A stretch of DNA of 64,000 bases from Chryseobacterium herbae (GCF_025154075.1 NZ_JAOAMU010000002.1:186001-250000); one strand, 5' to 3'; shown: positions 25,106-35,277, counted from the stretch's first letter. Numbers and translations are program-made. The notes: generated by a model not told the origin, from the letters alone.

Positions 25106-26248
25106 ATGGAATTTCCGATTTTACTTACGGTTATTATTGCCTTAGCTTTAATTTTCGATTATATTAATGGTTTTCATGATGCAGCCAACTCCATTGCCAC
25201 CATTGTATCTACAAAGGTTTTAAGCCCTTTTCAGGCTGTACTTTGGGCGGCTCTTTGGAATTTTGCAGCTTTCTTTATCGCTGCTTATATTATTGGAGAA
25301 TTTAAAATTGGTAATACAATTGCCAAAACGGTCAATGAGAACTTTATTACATTAGAAGTAATATTTTCCGGTCTTATCGCTGCGATAGCTTGGAATCTTT
25401 TAACATGGTGGTTTGGAATTCCATCATCATCATCACATACTTTGATCGGTGGATTTTTAGGAGCTGCCCTGATGCATGCTTTTATGATGGATTATCACGA
25501 AGTTGTGGCTACTCACCCTGATTTAGGAACATGGGAGACTATTAAAGCAGCCTGCTCTCAGGTTGCCCAGCAAAGTGTTGTTAAATTTGATAAAGTGATT
25601 CCTATTTTCCTGTTCATTTTTATGGCTCCGATTATTGGGATGATTATTTCAATTATTATCACTTTAATTATTGTTCATCTTTATAAAAGATCAAATCCGT
25701 ATAAAGCAGATAAATCATTTAAGAGACTACAGTTGGTGTCTTCAGCTTTGTTCAGTTTAGGACATGGTTTGAATGATGCACAGAAAGTAATGGGTATTAT
25801 TGGAGCAGCGATGATCTACTATCACGTCAATATGCTTAAGGATCCTGTTTATCTTAGTATTGAATCTGCAGCCCGTTTTGATTATTTTGCCCAGCATTAT
25901 ATTTGGGTTCCTTTGGTTTCTTTCATTGCCATTGCATTGGGTACTATGAGTGGTGGTTGGAAAATCATCAAAACAATGGGAACTAAGATTACAAAAGTAA
26001 CTTCACTGGAAGGAGTAAGTGCTGAGACAGCAGGAGCAATCACTTTGTTCATTACTGACCATTTTGGTATTCCTGTATCTACAACGCATACCATCACCGG
26101 TTCTATCATCGGAGTAGGATTAACGAAGAGAATTTCTGCCGTGAGATGGGGAATTACCGTAAGTCTTCTTTGGGCTTGGGTATTAACAATTCCTATTTCG
26201 GCAATTGTTGCTGCGATTACTTATCTTGCTGTAACGTTTTTAACTTAA
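25106..26248 (+). CDS. Inorganic phosphate transporter, PiT family
   Basis: 380 residues with about ten membrane segments. The two PiT signature repeats are visible: DYINGFHDAANSIATIVSTKVL (about 18-39) and GHGLNDAQKVMGIIGAAM (about 218-235), together with PSSSSHTLIGG and PVSTTHTITGS. These carry a metal-phosphate complex with protons or sodium across the inner membrane. It lies in an operon with the DUF47 gene and is followed by a terminator. Confidence 0.95.
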   Translation: MEFPILLTVIIALALIFDYINGFHDAANSIATIVSTKVLSPFQAVLWAALWNFAAFFIAAYIIGEFKIGNTIAKTVNENFITLEVIFSGLIAAIAWNLLTWWFGIPSSSSHTLIGGFLGAALMHAFMMDYHEVVATHPDLGTWETIKAACSQVAQQSVVKFDKVIPIFLFIFMAPIIGMIISIIITLIIVHLYKRSNPYKADKSFKRLQLVSSALFSLGHGLNDAQKVMGIIGAAMIYYHVNMLKDPVYLSIESAARFDYFAQHYIWVPLVSFIAIALGTMSGGWKIIKTMGTKITKVTSLEGVSAETAGAITLFITDHFGIPVSTTHTITGSIIGVGLTKRISAVRWGITVSLLWAWVLTIPISAIVAAITYLAVTFLT

Positions 26249-26273
26249 TTTTAAAGTTGAAATATATAATATA

Positions 26274-26302
26274 AACTTTGTCCTTCGGGGCAAAGTTTTT
26301 TG
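26274..26302 (+). terminator. Rho-independent terminator
   Basis: AACTTTGTCC and GGGGCAAAGTT pair with one T-G wobble around TTC, followed by a T-run, 25 bases after the phosphate transporter stop. Confidence 0.85.
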
Positions 26303-26325
26303 TTTTATAAAGCCTCGAAAAATTG

Positions 26326-26333
26326 TATTTTTG
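26326..26333 (+). promoter_or_regulatory. -7 box (TATTTTTG) of the polyprenyl synthetase gene
   Basis: A consensus -7 box 18 bases before the ATG, with a TTTG at 26299-26302 about 23 bases upstream. Confidence 0.55.
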
Positions 26334-26351
26334 TTCAAATTATAAGATTTT

Positions 26352-27323
26352 ATGGAATTTTTAGACAGATACCAGCAGATCGTTGCTGAAGCCATTACGA
26401 AGTATACTTTTAAAGACAAGCCTGCAGAACTTTATGATCCGATGAACTACATCATTTCCCATGGCGGAAAACGTCTTCGTCCCATTATGGTACTAATGGC
26501 GTGCGACCTGTTCGGCGGAGATCTTAAACAGGCGATAAAACCGGCATTGGCAATCGAATTTTTCCATAATTTCACCCTGATCCATGATGATATTATGGAT
26601 GAGGCACCCTTAAGAAGAAATAAACCTACCATCCATACCCTGCACGGAATTAATGTAGGGATTCTTTCCGGAGACGGACTGATGCTAAAAGCGTATAAAT
26701 TTTTTGAAGATCTTGAACCTGAAATTTTCAAGGCATGCATCAGAATATTTACCCATACCGGACTTCTTCTTTGCGAAGGACAGCAGTATGACATCAATTT
26801 TGAAACTCAGGAGGACGTAACGTATGATGACTACATCAGAATGATTACGTACAAAACAGGAGTTCTGAGTGCATCTTCATTTGAAATAGGAGCGCTTATT
26901 GCAAGAGCTAATTTTAAAGATGCCAAAGCTATTTTCAATTTCGGAAAACATATCGGTATCGCATTCCAGATCATGGATGATTATCTTGATGTATTCGGAG
27001 ACCAGGCTCAGTTTGGGAAGAAACATGCCGGAGATATTTACGAGAACAAAAAAACCATTCTGTACCTTTTAGCGAGAGAACATGGGACAGACGAAGAAAG
27101 AAAAGAATTGGATCACTGGTATGGTAAAAAGACCGATAATATTGATAAGGTATACGGCGTAGAAAAGATCTTCAGAAGAACGAAAGTTGATGAGAAAGCA
27201 TTACGTCTGATCCAAAAACACAACGAGATCGGGCAGAGCTATCTGGAGAAGATCAATATCCCGGAAGACAAGAAAAAACCTTTTGCCGAACTGGCCAATT
27301 ACCTGTTGAGAAGAGAAAGCTAA
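26352..27323 (+). CDS. Polyprenyl diphosphate synthase
   Basis: 323 residues, trans-isoprenyl diphosphate synthase fold. GGKRLRPIMVLMACDL supplies the Lys/Arg pair, HDDIMDEAPLRRNKPTIH is the first Asp-rich motif (DDIMD) and FQIMDDYLDVFGD the second. The enzyme chains isopentenyl units onto an allylic diphosphate to build farnesyl, geranylgeranyl or longer products. The length fits, but chain length cannot be read with certainty. It heads an operon-like run of five genes (GSCFA, DUF4269, TatD, membrane protein) and is functionally linked to the mvaD gene upstream. Confidence 0.93.
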   Translation: MEFLDRYQQIVAEAITKYTFKDKPAELYDPMNYIISHGGKRLRPIMVLMACDLFGGDLKQAIKPALAIEFFHNFTLIHDDIMDEAPLRRNKPTIHTLHGINVGILSGDGLMLKAYKFFEDLEPEIFKACIRIFTHTGLLLCEGQQYDINFETQEDVTYDDYIRMITYKTGVLSASSFEIGALIARANFKDAKAIFNFGKHIGIAFQIMDDYLDVFGDQAQFGKKHAGDIYENKKTILYLLAREHGTDEERKELDHWYGKKTDNIDKVYGVEKIFRRTKVDEKALRLIQKHNEIGQSYLEKINIPEDKKKPFAELANYLLRRES

Positions 27324-27415
27324 TAAGATCGTAGGTGATAGGTAGCAGGTTGCAGGTCTCATAGTCCATGGATTATCACCTGCCACCTGCTATCTGCTAT
27401 CTGCTACCTAATACA
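27324..27415. repeat. Word-like inverted repeat (GTAGCAGGT / ACCTGCTA words)
   Basis: aggtgataggtagcaggttgcaggt on the left is followed on the right by tcacctgccacctgctatctgctatctgctacct, so the spacer folds into a long imperfect hairpin with a short centre. It uses different words from the pdxJ repeats but has the same design. A longer upstream start for the next gene would translate this repeat. Confidence 0.6.
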
Positions 27416-28375
27416 ATGAAATTCAGAACCGAAGTAGACATTCCCCCATCGGAAAAAAAGATTGATGTTGAAGATAAAATATTTTCAATAGGATCATGTT
27501 TTGCTTCAGAAATGACAGATTTATTGGGCCAGGGACAGCTTCAGACAGTCAATAATCCTTTTGGAACTATCTTTAATCCTTTTTCGATCAGTAATGCGGT
27601 CAAAAGGCTTCATGATTCGGAGTTTTATACCGAAGATGAGCTGATCACATTTAACGATGAATTTATCTCTCTGGATCATCACAGCAGCTTCGACAGAAGA
27701 TATATCCACCAGACGCTTGATAAAATCAATGCAGGGATAGAAGTGGGAAACCGCTTTCTGCAGGATGCAGGCTGGGTAATCATCACCTATGGAACTTCAT
27801 TTATTTATGAATTCATTCCAAAGAAAAAACTGGCCGCCAATTGTCACAAAATTCCGCAGAAGTTCTTTGAAAAAAGACTGCTTTCGCATCAGGAACTTAC
27901 AGATTCCATATATAATACGGTTTTAAACCTGAAAGATATCTGCCGCGACGATGTACAGATCCTGTTTACTGTTTCTCCGGTCCGCCACACCAAAGATGGA
28001 ATGATTGAGAACCAACTGAGCAAATCCAAACTGATCACAGCCGTACATGAAGCGATTTTACAGCTTGAAAACTGCCATTATCTTCCCGTTTATGAGATCT
28101 TAATGGATGATCTGCGCGATTACCGTTTTTACAAGGAAGATCTGATTCATCCGACTTCACAGGCTGTCAATTACATCTTTGATAAGTTCGGGGAAGCCTG
28201 TTTTTCTGATATGACGAAAAGTTTTATCAAGGAAAGTTTTAAGATCAATAAAGCACTGGAACATAAAACAGAAGACGATAAGGACCCGAAATATATTGAA
28301 TTCAGGGAAAAGCTTGATGCAAGAATTGAAGCTCAGCGCGAAAAAGTAAGACACAAAATATTTTTAAATGATTGA
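27416..28375 (+). CDS. GSCFA domain protein
   Basis: About 319 residues from the ATG at 27416. The motif IGSCFASEMTDLL near the N-terminus names the family, a SGNH/GDSL-hydrolase relative in which the Ser and the late D..HPTS..VNYIF block (DLIHPTSQAVNYIF) supply the catalytic residues. GWVITYGTSFIYEF and FTVSPVRHTKDG fit. The substrate is unknown. An in-frame ATG at 27368 adds 16 residues but translates the word-repeat spacer, so the later start is chosen. The 3' end overlaps the DUF4269 gene by 8 bases. Confidence 0.9.
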   Translation: MKFRTEVDIPPSEKKIDVEDKIFSIGSCFASEMTDLLGQGQLQTVNNPFGTIFNPFSISNAVKRLHDSEFYTEDELITFNDEFISLDHHSSFDRRYIHQTLDKINAGIEVGNRFLQDAGWVIITYGTSFIYEFIPKKKLAANCHKIPQKFFEKRLLSHQELTDSIYNTVLNLKDICRDDVQILFTVSPVRHTKDGMIENQLSKSKLITAVHEAILQLENCHYLPVYEILMDDLRDYRFYKEDLIHPTSQAVNYIFDKFGEACFSDMTKSFIKESFKINKALEHKTEDDKDPKYIEFREKLDARIEAQREKVRHKIFLND

Positions 28376-28895
28376 TTTTACTAATATTGAATACCTGAAA
28401 TCGGGCAATGAAAGACAGAAAAGAGCCTATGATGTCCTGAAAAAATATCAGGTTTTTGAAAAATTAAAAGACTATTCTCCAGTTCTGGCGGGAACAATTC
28501 CCATTGAAATTGATATCGAAAGCAGTGATCTGGATATTATTTGCGAAGTAGATCTTGAATGTGAAGAAGACTTTTTAGATGAAATCGCTATGAGGCGATT
28601 AATGCCGGGAGATACAGATGTAAAAGTTGAAAATATTGTGGTACGCGGAGAAAAAAGCATCGTCCTGAACTTTATGCTTGAAGAATTTCCCATAGAGATT
28701 TTCGGACAAAATACGCCTTCCATTGAACAGAATGCTTACCGTCATATGGTGGCAGAATACAGAATATTACAGGAAAAAGGAGAAGATTTTAAACATGAAA
28801 TAATAGAACTGAAGAAACAGGGAATAAAGACAGAGCCGGCTTTCGGCCTGCTGATGGAACTGGAAAACCCTTATGAAGATCTGTTAAAATTTTAA
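28368..28895 (+). CDS. DUF4269 family protein
   Basis: 175 residues. LAGTIPIEIDIESSDLDIICEV resembles a nucleotidyltransferase-like strand with paired acidic residues, and VLNFMLEEFPIEIFGQNTPSIEQNAYRHMVAE is the family's conserved middle. The function is unknown; a nucleotidyltransferase fold is my inference from the G..P...D.D..SSDLDI pattern. It overlaps the GSCFA gene by 8 bases and lies 4 bases before tatD, so it is firmly inside the operon. Confidence 0.88.
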   Translation: MIDFTNIEYLKSGNERQKRAYDVLKKYQVFEKLKDYSPVLAGTIPIEIDIESSDLDIICEVDLECEEDFLDEIAMRRLMPGDTDVKVENIVVRGEKSIVLNFMLEEFPIEIFGQNTPSIEQNAYRHMVAEYRILQEKGEDFKHEIIELKKQGIKTEPAFGLLMELENPYEDLLKF

Positions 28896-28899
28896 AAAA

Positions 28900-29664
28900 A
28901 TGATTGATACACATACCCATTTATACGCAGAAGAATTTGATGAAGACAGAAAAGAAGCCATTCAAAGGGCAGTAGACAAAGGAATCACGAAGTTTTATCT
29001 TCCTGCTATCGATTCCGAATCCCACGGAAAAATGCTTCAGCTGGAAACAGAATATCCAGGGCAGATCATTTCCATGATGGGGCTTCATCCATGTTATGTA
29101 AAGCCGGAATCCTGGGAAAAAGAACTTGAAACCGTTAAAAACTACCTGGACGAAAGAGATTTTCCTGCGATAGGAGAAATTGGGATCGACCTTTACTGGG
29201 ACAAAACGACACTGGATATTCAGGTTAAAGCTTTTGAACAGCAAATCGACTGGGCCATCGAAAAAGACCTTCCGATCGTCATCCATACAAGAGAAAGCTT
29301 TGATGAAACATTCGAAGTGCTAGAAAGAAAGAAACATCCGAAACTTCGAGGTATTTTTCATTGTTTTTCAGGAGATCTGGAACAGGCGAAACACGCCATT
29401 GATCTCAATTTCATATTGGGAATAGGAGGTGTAGTGACCTTTAAAAACGGAAAAATTGATCAGTTTCTGAATGAAATTCCTTTGGATAAAATCGTTCTGG
29501 AAACGGATTCACCTTACCTTGCTCCGGTTCCACACAGAGGAAAAAGAAATGAAAGCTCTTACCTTGATCTGGTAGCCGGAAAACTGGTCAATATCTACGG
29601 CAAAGACTTTACAGAAATCGACAGAATTACGACGGAAAACGCAGTAAGAATTTTTGGAAACTAA
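28900..29664 (+). CDS. TatD family metal-dependent hydrolase
   Basis: 254 residues, the normal TatD length. The metal ligands are visible in order: IDTHTHLYAEEFDEDR (His-x-His), GEIGIDLYW (Glu), PIVIHTRESFDETF (His), GIFHCFSG (His) and LETDSPYLAPVPHRGKRNE (Asp). The family comprises magnesium-dependent DNases acting on DNA ends in repair or degradation. It sits in the middle of the polyprenyl synthetase operon, 4 bases after DUF4269 and 9 bases before the membrane protein gene. Confidence 0.94.
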   Translation: MIDTHTHLYAEEFDEDRKEAIQRAVDKGITKFYLPAIDSESHGKMLQLETEYPGQIISMMGLHPCYVKPESWEKELETVKNYLDERDFPAIGEIGIDLYWDKTTLDIQVKAFEQQIDWAIEKDLPIVIHTRESFDETFEVLERKKHPKLRGIFHCFSGDLEQAKHAIDLNFILGIGGVVTFKNGKIDQFLNEIPLDKIVLETDSPYLAPVPHRGKRNESSYLDLVAGKLVNIYGKDFTEIDRITTENAVRIFGN

Positions 29665-29673
29665 GAATTTCAG

Positions 29674-30828
29674 ATGGATAGAATTTTAACTTATACGAAA
29701 AACGGCGCGGCAAGCAGTTTCATGCTATTTGCAGTCTATTTTGTGATTAATTTTTTATTCCTGACCAAATACGGCATCCGGCAGTCAATTGTTCCGCTCA
29801 GTATTTTGGTTGTTGCCTTTGTTGCAGTCCATCTTTTTTTGTTTTTTCTGATAAAAAATGAACTGTTGTCCAAAAAAATCAATGTAAAATTCATCTATCT
29901 GTTAACGGGTATTTTAGGAGTGGGGTATATTGCTTTATGCCATATCTTAAAAGATCCGTTTCAGTTGAATATAGACCGATGGCAGACGCTGGATTTTTCG
30001 TTAGATTACTGGATTCACGGGAAATATATTTATGATACCCGTAATTTCATGGGGAATTTATCCTCTTATCTTCCCGGTCAGCTTTTGCTGGCTCTTCCTG
30101 CCTATCTTTTGGGAAATGTCGGCTATCTTCAGGTAGGTGCTTTTCTATTGTTTTCTTACGCTGTTATGTTGGAATTTAAAAGTAACCTGATCAGGTTCAC
30201 AGCGATATTGATGTTGGGAATGTCCCTTTCCTACATTTATGAAGCAGTCTGCAAAAGTGATTTTATTTCTTCTTTTATTTTCGCAGCGGCATTTATCCTT
30301 TTCTGGCATAGTAAGTTTAAAGATAATTATTTTCAGAAACCGGTACTTTTGGGGATATGCCTCGGTATTTTATTTCTGACCCGTAGTGTAGCCGTTATTC
30401 CACTGATTATTTTCTTGTTGAAACCTTTTTTAGCAACAGATACAAAACGTAAAATAAAAACAGTGGCAGTCTTTCTGCTAACCGTAGCTATATTGTTATT
30501 GACCGTTTTTTTTCCAGCTAAAGATCTGGATTACATTATAAAGTACAACCCACTGACTCTTCAGGGGCAGAGCAATAAATTTGTTATGCTGGTTTTTCTT
30601 GCAGCAGCTGTGTTGGCATCGTTTTATGTCAGAAAAATAAATGATGTATTCTATTTTTCAGCATGCATTGTTTTTTTAACGATGGTAGGTTTTGTATTGG
30701 AAAAGTATCTGGTTTTTGGATTGGGCTTTCAGGATAACCTTTTTTCAACCACGTATCTGGCGGCATGCCTTCCTTTCAGCATTATTGCTTATTGCTTTTC
30801 AGTTCGGAAAGAAGTCGAAAAAGCTTAA
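29674..30828 (+). CDS. Polytopic membrane protein, possibly GT-C glycosyltransferase-like
   Basis: 384 residues with about eleven hydrophobic segments. I do not recognise a named family. Between the third and fourth segments the stretch FQLNIDRWQTLDFSLDYWIHGKYIYDTRNFMGNLSSYLPGQLLL resembles the first outer loop of GT-C mannosyltransferase-like proteins, where acidic and aromatic residues gather, but a clear DxD is absent. It is the last gene of the operon, 9 bases after tatD. If it is a glycosyltransferase, a polyprenyl-linked sugar donor would suit the polyprenyl synthetase at the operon head. That is inference. Confidence 0.65.
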   Translation: MDRILTYTKNGAASSFMLFAVYFVINFLFLTKYGIRQSIVPLSILVVAFVAVHLFLFFLIKNELLSKKINVKFIYLLTGILGVGYIALCHILKDPFQLNIDRWQTLDFSLDYWIHGKYIYDTRNFMGNLSSYLPGQLLLALPAYLLGNVGYLQVGAFLLFSYAVMLEFKSNLIRFTAILMLGMSLSYIYEAVCKSDFISSFIFAAAFILFWHSKFKDNYFQKPVLLGICLGILFLTRSVAVIPLIIFLLKPFLATDTKRKIKTVAVFLLTVAILLLTVFFPAKDLDYIIKYNPLTLQGQSNKFVMLVFLAAAVLASFYVRKINDVFYFSACIVFLTMVGFVLEKYLVFGLGFQDNLFSTTYLAACLPFSIIAYCFSVRKEVEKA

Positions 30829-31268
30829 TTAATTCTAATTCACGAATAAATTTTCACGTAAAGTCAATGCCGGAAATGCAGTACAGCTTTCCAGGTATTT
30901 GGAGGCTGCTAAAACTTTAAAAACTCCGCTATTTCTTTACGTACTAAAAAAACTATCAAAACCGACTGTATTGATAGAAAATTCTACTATCCACCGCATT
31001 GAATAACGAATTTATATTATTTTGAATCCTGTTTCACTCCCAAACATGTCTTAATCTGGAATCTTCAGGTTGTATTCAAGAATCTTATTGAACTGCCAGC
31101 TTAGCATGAAAAATAATTTGTATAACAGCTGTTTTTAAATAGTAAACTCACATGGTTGAGATATTTTATTGTTAACTTTTTTATTTTCAACTATTTGGTA
31201 TTCAGTTTTTTGATAATTAATTGTTGTTAATCGCTGTCAGGGAATCGCTGAAGATTTACTTTAAATAA
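30829..31268. other. Intergenic region without a gene
   Basis: About 440 AT-rich bases before the subtilase promoter. No hairpin with a T-run and no credible frame was found. Confidence 0.5.
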
Positions 31269-31276
31269 TATCTTTG
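31269..31276 (+). promoter_or_regulatory. -7 box (TATCTTTG) of the subtilase gene
   Basis: A consensus -7 box 82 bases before the ATG, giving a leader of about 75 bases. A CTG at 31248-31250 is a weak -33 candidate. Confidence 0.5.
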
Positions 31277-31358
31277 AAACAGATCGAAAATAAAGCTTTA
31301 CATAAAATAAAATCTGTTCAATGTGAAGTATAAGTAAACACAAACTATTCAACTTATT

Positions 31359-33302
31359 ATGAAAAAAAGAATTATTTTGTTAGGTGCTGTCATGGCTGCC
31401 GGCGTTGCAGTCACGAATGCCCAAACCCGTGAAGAACTTGCCCTAATCGTGGAAAAAACCAATGTCTCCGAACTTGGAAGGATGGCAAAAGAGAGTGAAA
31501 TACGGTTTAAAAGCGAAAAAAGGGAAGCTCTTCTATTCGCTAAGAAGAATAACATTCCTGTAATTATCGAGAACAAGGATGGCTCTATGTCTGAATTGAT
31601 GAAAATAGTCAATGGGAACCCCATTTACTATACCAATAGCAATACGGCTGCTGCAAAATCAACAAGAGCCAATCATTTACATCAGGGAGGCAGCTTGGGC
31701 CTTAGTCTTGCCGGAGAAAATATGACTGCCAATGTCTGGGATGGCGGCGGTGTCAATATTGGCCATCAGGAATTTGGCGGTCGGGTAACCATTGGAGATA
31801 ATGCAACGCAAAATAGCAATACAATGAATAATAGGCACGCTACCCACGTGTCAGGAACTATAGGGGCAGCCGGAGTAAAAGCGACGGCAAAGGGAATGGC
31901 TCCTAGGGTTACTATTAAAACATATGATTGGAATAATGACCTGTCTGAAATAAGTACAGCTGCTTCTCAGGGGCTTTTAATTTCCAATCATTCTTATGGG
32001 TACAGACCTGATCTTGTGGAGGACTGGAATTTCGGGGCTTATATTACGGAGTCAGCCAAAGTGGATGAAATTCTTTTTAATGCACCCTATTATGTAATAT
32101 GTAAGGCGGCTGGAAATAGTGGTTCAAGCGGTTATAATGCCAGTGCACTAGGTGGATCTTCAACTGCTTTTGATAATCTTAGTGACACTGCCACATCAAA
32201 AAATGCAGTTGTAGTGGCTAATGCCCAGGATGCCTCGATCGATAGTAATGGAAAGTTAACATCAGTATCTATTAACTCTTCCAGTAGCCAGGGTCCTACT
32301 GACGATTTACGCATCAAACCGGATATTACCGGAAATGGAACAAGTGTTTATTCCTGCACAGCTTCTTCCCAAATAGCTTATGAATCAATGACTGGTACTT
32401 CAATGGCTTCTCCCAATGTTACCGGAACTTTAATTTTAGTTAATCAGCATTTCAAAAACGTAACCGGAAGTTATATGCTTGGAGCAGCATTAAAAGGTCT
32501 TGCCCTTCATACTGCAGATGATGCAGGAGCAGCTGGTCCGGATGTCAATTTCGGATGGGGACTGTTGAATGCGAAAACTATGGCTGAAACCATCAACAAT
32601 CGTAATACAATCGCTCTAATTTCAGACAAAAGTCTGGCAGGTGGGGCTAAGGAAACAGTTTATATCAATTCTGATGGAGTTACTCCTATAAAGGCATCCA
32701 TTTCATGGTATGATCGTGCCGGAGCTATACAAACCTCTGCTTCACATCTTAACAGTACCACAAAGAGACTGGTTAATGATCTTGATCTTCGTATTGTAAG
32801 CAGCTCTAATGCAAGTACCTATTATCCGTGGACTCTTACTTCAAGATCTGCCAATGCCAAGCAGGATAACAACAGTGATAACTTTGAACGTGTAGATGCC
32901 GGAGTACTTCCTGCAGGACAATATGCAGTGACTATTACACATAAAGGAACATTAACCGGAGGCTCGCAGAATTATACTTTGATTGTGACCGGTAAAGCTA
33001 ATCCTGTTGCAGCGGTTTTAAAATCTTCTGAGATTAAAAATTCTTTAATAGAAGCAACTGCAGCTAATCTGATGAGTGTATATCCGAATCCCGCTAAAAA
33101 CGAAATTAATGTACGTCTTAAAGCTAAAGGAGACCAATCATTAATGTTGAATGTTTTTGATGCTTCAGGAAAACAGGTTCTTACTCAGAAAGCAGCTGAA
33201 GGTGTTAATAAAATCGATATCTCACGTATCCCGGCAGGTGCTTATATCCTTTCTGTGGACGGCGGGAAAGAAAAACTTACCCATAAATTTATTAAACAAT
33301 AG
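31359..33302 (+). CDS. Type IX-secreted subtilisin-like serine protease (S8)
   Basis: 647 residues. A signal peptide ends near VTNAQ (residue 21). A short pro-region runs to about 105. The S8 domain shows Asp128 in NVWDGGGVN, His163 in RHATHVSGTI, Asn253 in AAGNSG and Ser348 in GTSMASPN, so the triad and oxyanion hole are complete. A C-terminal P-domain-like region runs to about 550. Residues 570-647 form a type IX sorting domain (YPNPAKNEINV, then a terminal KFIKQ). It should be a surface-held or released protease. A terminator follows. Confidence 0.94.
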   Translation: MKKRIILLGAVMAAGVAVTNAQTREELALIVEKTNVSELGRMAKESEIRFKSEKREALLFAKKNNIPVIIENKDGSMSELMKIVNGNPIYYTNSNTAAAKSTRANHLHQGGSLGLSLAGENMTANVWDGGGVNIGHQEFGGRVTIGDNATQNSNTMNNRHATHVSGTIGAAGVKATAKGMAPRVTIKTYDWNNDLSEISTAASQGLLISNHSYGYRPDLVEDWNFGAYITESAKVDEILFNAPYYVICKAAGNSGSSGYNASALGGSSTAFDNLSDTATSKNAVVVANAQDASIDSNGKLTSVSINSSSSQGPTDDLRIKPDITGNGTSVYSCTASSQIAYESMTGTSMASPNVTGTLILVNQHFKNVTGSYMLGAALKGLALHTADDAGAAGPDVNFGWGLLNAKTMAETINNRNTIALISDKSLAGGAKETVYINSDGVTPIKASISWYDRAGAIQTSASHLNSTTKRLVNDLDLRIVSSSNASTYYPWTLTSRSANAKQDNNSDNFERVDAGVLPAGQYAVTITHKGTLTGGSQNYTLIVTGKANPVAAVLKSSEIKNSLIEATAANLMSVYPNPAKNEINVRLKAKGDQSLMLNVFDASGKQVLTQKAAEGVNKIDISRIPAGAYILSVDGGKEKLTHKFIKQ

Positions 33303-33322
33303 TAGTATATCATTTTATAGAA

Positions 33323-33357
33323 AAATAGGCTATCTGATTCAGATAGCCTATTTGTTA
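33323..33357. terminator. Bidirectional terminator
   Basis: aaataggctatctga / tcagatagcctattt form a 15-bp near-perfect stem with T-runs on both strands. It serves the subtilase gene (+) and probably the RhlE helicase gene (-). Confidence 0.9.
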
Positions 33358-33408
33358 TTTTGTTTCTACACCCAATACAGAATATTTGATCGTAAAATAA
33401 CTTATGAT

Positions 33409-34701
33409 TTATTTTTTTCTGGTGAAATTCTTATTCTTAGGTTTCTTGGTTCCTGTAGGAGCGCTGCCAGCTGGCTTATTATTGTTATTCTGGGGTTTCG
33501 GAGACCTTGGTCTTCTGTCACCACCAGCGGCCATAGGCTTGTTGTTGGAATCTCTTTTCTGTGCGATCAGATTTTCGGTATGGAAAGGATGATCCTTTAC
33601 CACAGGAATTTTCTTCCCGATCAGTTTCTCTGTATTTCTTAAGTTTAAAAGATCCAGACTGTCTACAAAAGAGATAGAAGATCCTTCAGCACCGGCTCTT
33701 CCCGTTCTTCCGATTCTGTGAACATACGTTTCGGAAACGTCGGAAAGTTCGAAATTGATCACATATTTCAGTTCATCAATGTCAATACCTCTTGCAGCAA
33801 TGTCTGTAGCGACCAGAATCCTTGTTTTTCCGGACTTAAAATTACTCAGGGCATTCTGTCTTGCATTCTGAGATTTATTCCCGTGAATGGCTTCTGCTGA
33901 GATATTATCTTTCTGAAGTTTTCTTGCAATTTTGTCGGCACCGTGTTTCGTTCTGGAAAATACCAGTACAGAATCAGCGATCTCGTTCTCCAGAATATGA
34001 GAAAGAAGGTTCAGTTTGTTATCTTTATCTACAAAATAAACTGCCTGCTTGATCGTTTCTGCAGTGGAAGAAACCGGAGTTACTTCTACTTTTACAGGAT
34101 TATTCAGGATAGAGTCTGCCAGTTTCTGGATTTCAGAAGGCATGGTTGCAGAAAAGAATAATGTCTGTCTTCTCTGTGGAAGAAGTTTGATCACTCTTTT
34201 TACGTCATGCACAAAGCCCATGTCAAGCATTCTGTCAGCTTCGTCAAGAACAAAGATCTCAATGTTCTTTAAGCTGATGATCCCCTGAGCGATAAAATCG
34301 AGAAGTCTTCCGGGAGTTGCTACCAGAATATCGATGCCTTTTCTCAGGGCAGCTTCCTGATTTCCCTGCTTTACACCTCCGAAAATAACGAGTTGTTTTA
34401 GCGGAAGATATTTTCCGTATGCATTAATGTTTTCCTCGATCTGGATGGCAAGTTCTCTTGTCGGCGTTAAGATCAGGGCCTTTATATGATTATTTTTGGT
34501 CTTATTCTTTGATAAATTCTGTAGGATAGGAATAGCAAACGCCGCTGTTTTTCCTGTTCCTGTCTGTGCACACCCTAAAAAGTCGCTGCCTTTTAAGATT
34601 TCAGGGATAGATCTCTCCTGAATGGGCGTGGGATTCGTATATCCCTGTTCTTCAATTGCTTTAGCAATAGGTTCTATTAAGTTTAGGTCTGTAAAATTCA
34701 A
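33409..34701 (-). CDS. rhlE: DEAD-box RNA helicase, RhlE type
   Basis: 430 residues. [15 protein letters not shown] (Walker A), [37 protein letters not shown] and [13 protein letters not shown] are all present. The core is followed by a short basic, Asn/Lys/Pro-rich tail ending [12 protein letters not shown], typical of RhlE proteins, without the DbpA fold seen in the other helicase at 22571. It should remodel RNA during ribosome assembly or decay in the cytoplasm. It is a single minus-strand gene. The symbol rests on overall resemblance. Confidence 0.9.
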   Translation of the reverse strand: MNFTDLNLIEPIAKAIEEQGYTNPTPIQERSIPEILKGSDFLGCAQTGTGKTAAFAIPILQNLSKNKTKNNHIKALILTPTRELAIQIEENINAYGKYLPLKQLVIFGGVKQGNQEAALRKGIDILVATPGRLLDFIAQGIISLKNIEIFVLDEADRMLDMGFVHDVKRVIKLLPQRRQTLFFSATMPSEIQKLADSILNNPVKVEVTPVSSTAETIKQAVYFVDKDNKLNLLSHILENEIADSVLVFSRTKHGADKIARKLQKDNISAEAIHGNKSQNARQNALSNFKSGKTRILVATDIAARGIDIDELKYVINFELSDVSETYVHRIGRTGRAGAEGSSISFVDSLDLLNLRNTEKLIGKKIPVVKDHPFHTENLIAQKRDSNNKPMAAGGDRRPRSPKPQNNNNKPAGSAPTGTKKPKNKNFTRKK

Positions 34702-34788
34702 ATGAACTGTTTTTTTAATTTAAAATAAAATTCCCTCAATGTGAAGGAATTATATGGTACAAAGGTAGTCTAAATATTTTTAAGCGGA

Positions 34789-35277
34789 TCATTTTAGTTT
34801 TGTCCACTGCTGGTTATGTCTCAGGTCTTCAATGAAGAGATAGACTTTTCTCAGCTTTTCACTTCCTCTTTTGCCGTAGTCTTCTACATTTTTGGAAGTT
34901 CCATCCGTAAAATTAATCCTCAGATATGAAGTGGAAAGATCTGTGATATTTCTTGATCCGTACTTATCCTGAAGGTTTTTAACATCAAGATCGTTCAGTA
35001 AAGAAACGAGTTTGTTGTAATCAGATTCTTTAATTACGGCTTTAAAAGTTCCTTCCCTTGGTTTTGAAAATTCACCTTTAGAAAAATCTTTAGAAAAATT
35101 AAAATGCTCGGCTTCCAGTATGGCCGTCCTGTCTGGATTGATGGTCATCGTGAAAATAGGGCAGGATCCAAAACATGCACCTGCCTGATATTCAATTTTG
35201 GAATATTTTGATTCCGTTTTTTGTGTCGTGCACGAAAATAAAAATATCAGTGCACAAAGGCTTAATACATATTTCAT
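34789..35277 (-). CDS. DUF6438-type lipoprotein
   Basis: 162 residues. The lipobox LFSC gives a lipid-modified Cys near residue 16. The domain starts SKIEYQAGACFGSCPIFTMTINPDRTAILEA, which is the DUF6438 hallmark: CFGSCP followed by a strand and a G/N-D turn. The function is unknown; the C-x3-C pair might form a disulphide in the periplasm. It lies 66 bases downstream of the secreted 257-residue protein gene on the same strand and may be the last gene of the obg group. Confidence 0.85.
   Translation of the reverse strand: MKYVLSLCALIFLFSCTTQKTESKYSKIEYQAGACFGSCPIFTMTINPDRTAILEAEHFNFSKDFSKGEFSKPREGTFKAVIKESDYNKLVSLLNDLDVKNLQDKYGSRNITDLSTSYLRINFTDGTSKNVEDYGKRGSEKLRKVYLFIEDLRHNQQWTKLK

Noticed and set aside
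27368-27415. Longer N-terminus of the GSCFA protein
   Set aside because: These codons translate a word-repeat palindrome; the ATG at 27416 gives the normal start.
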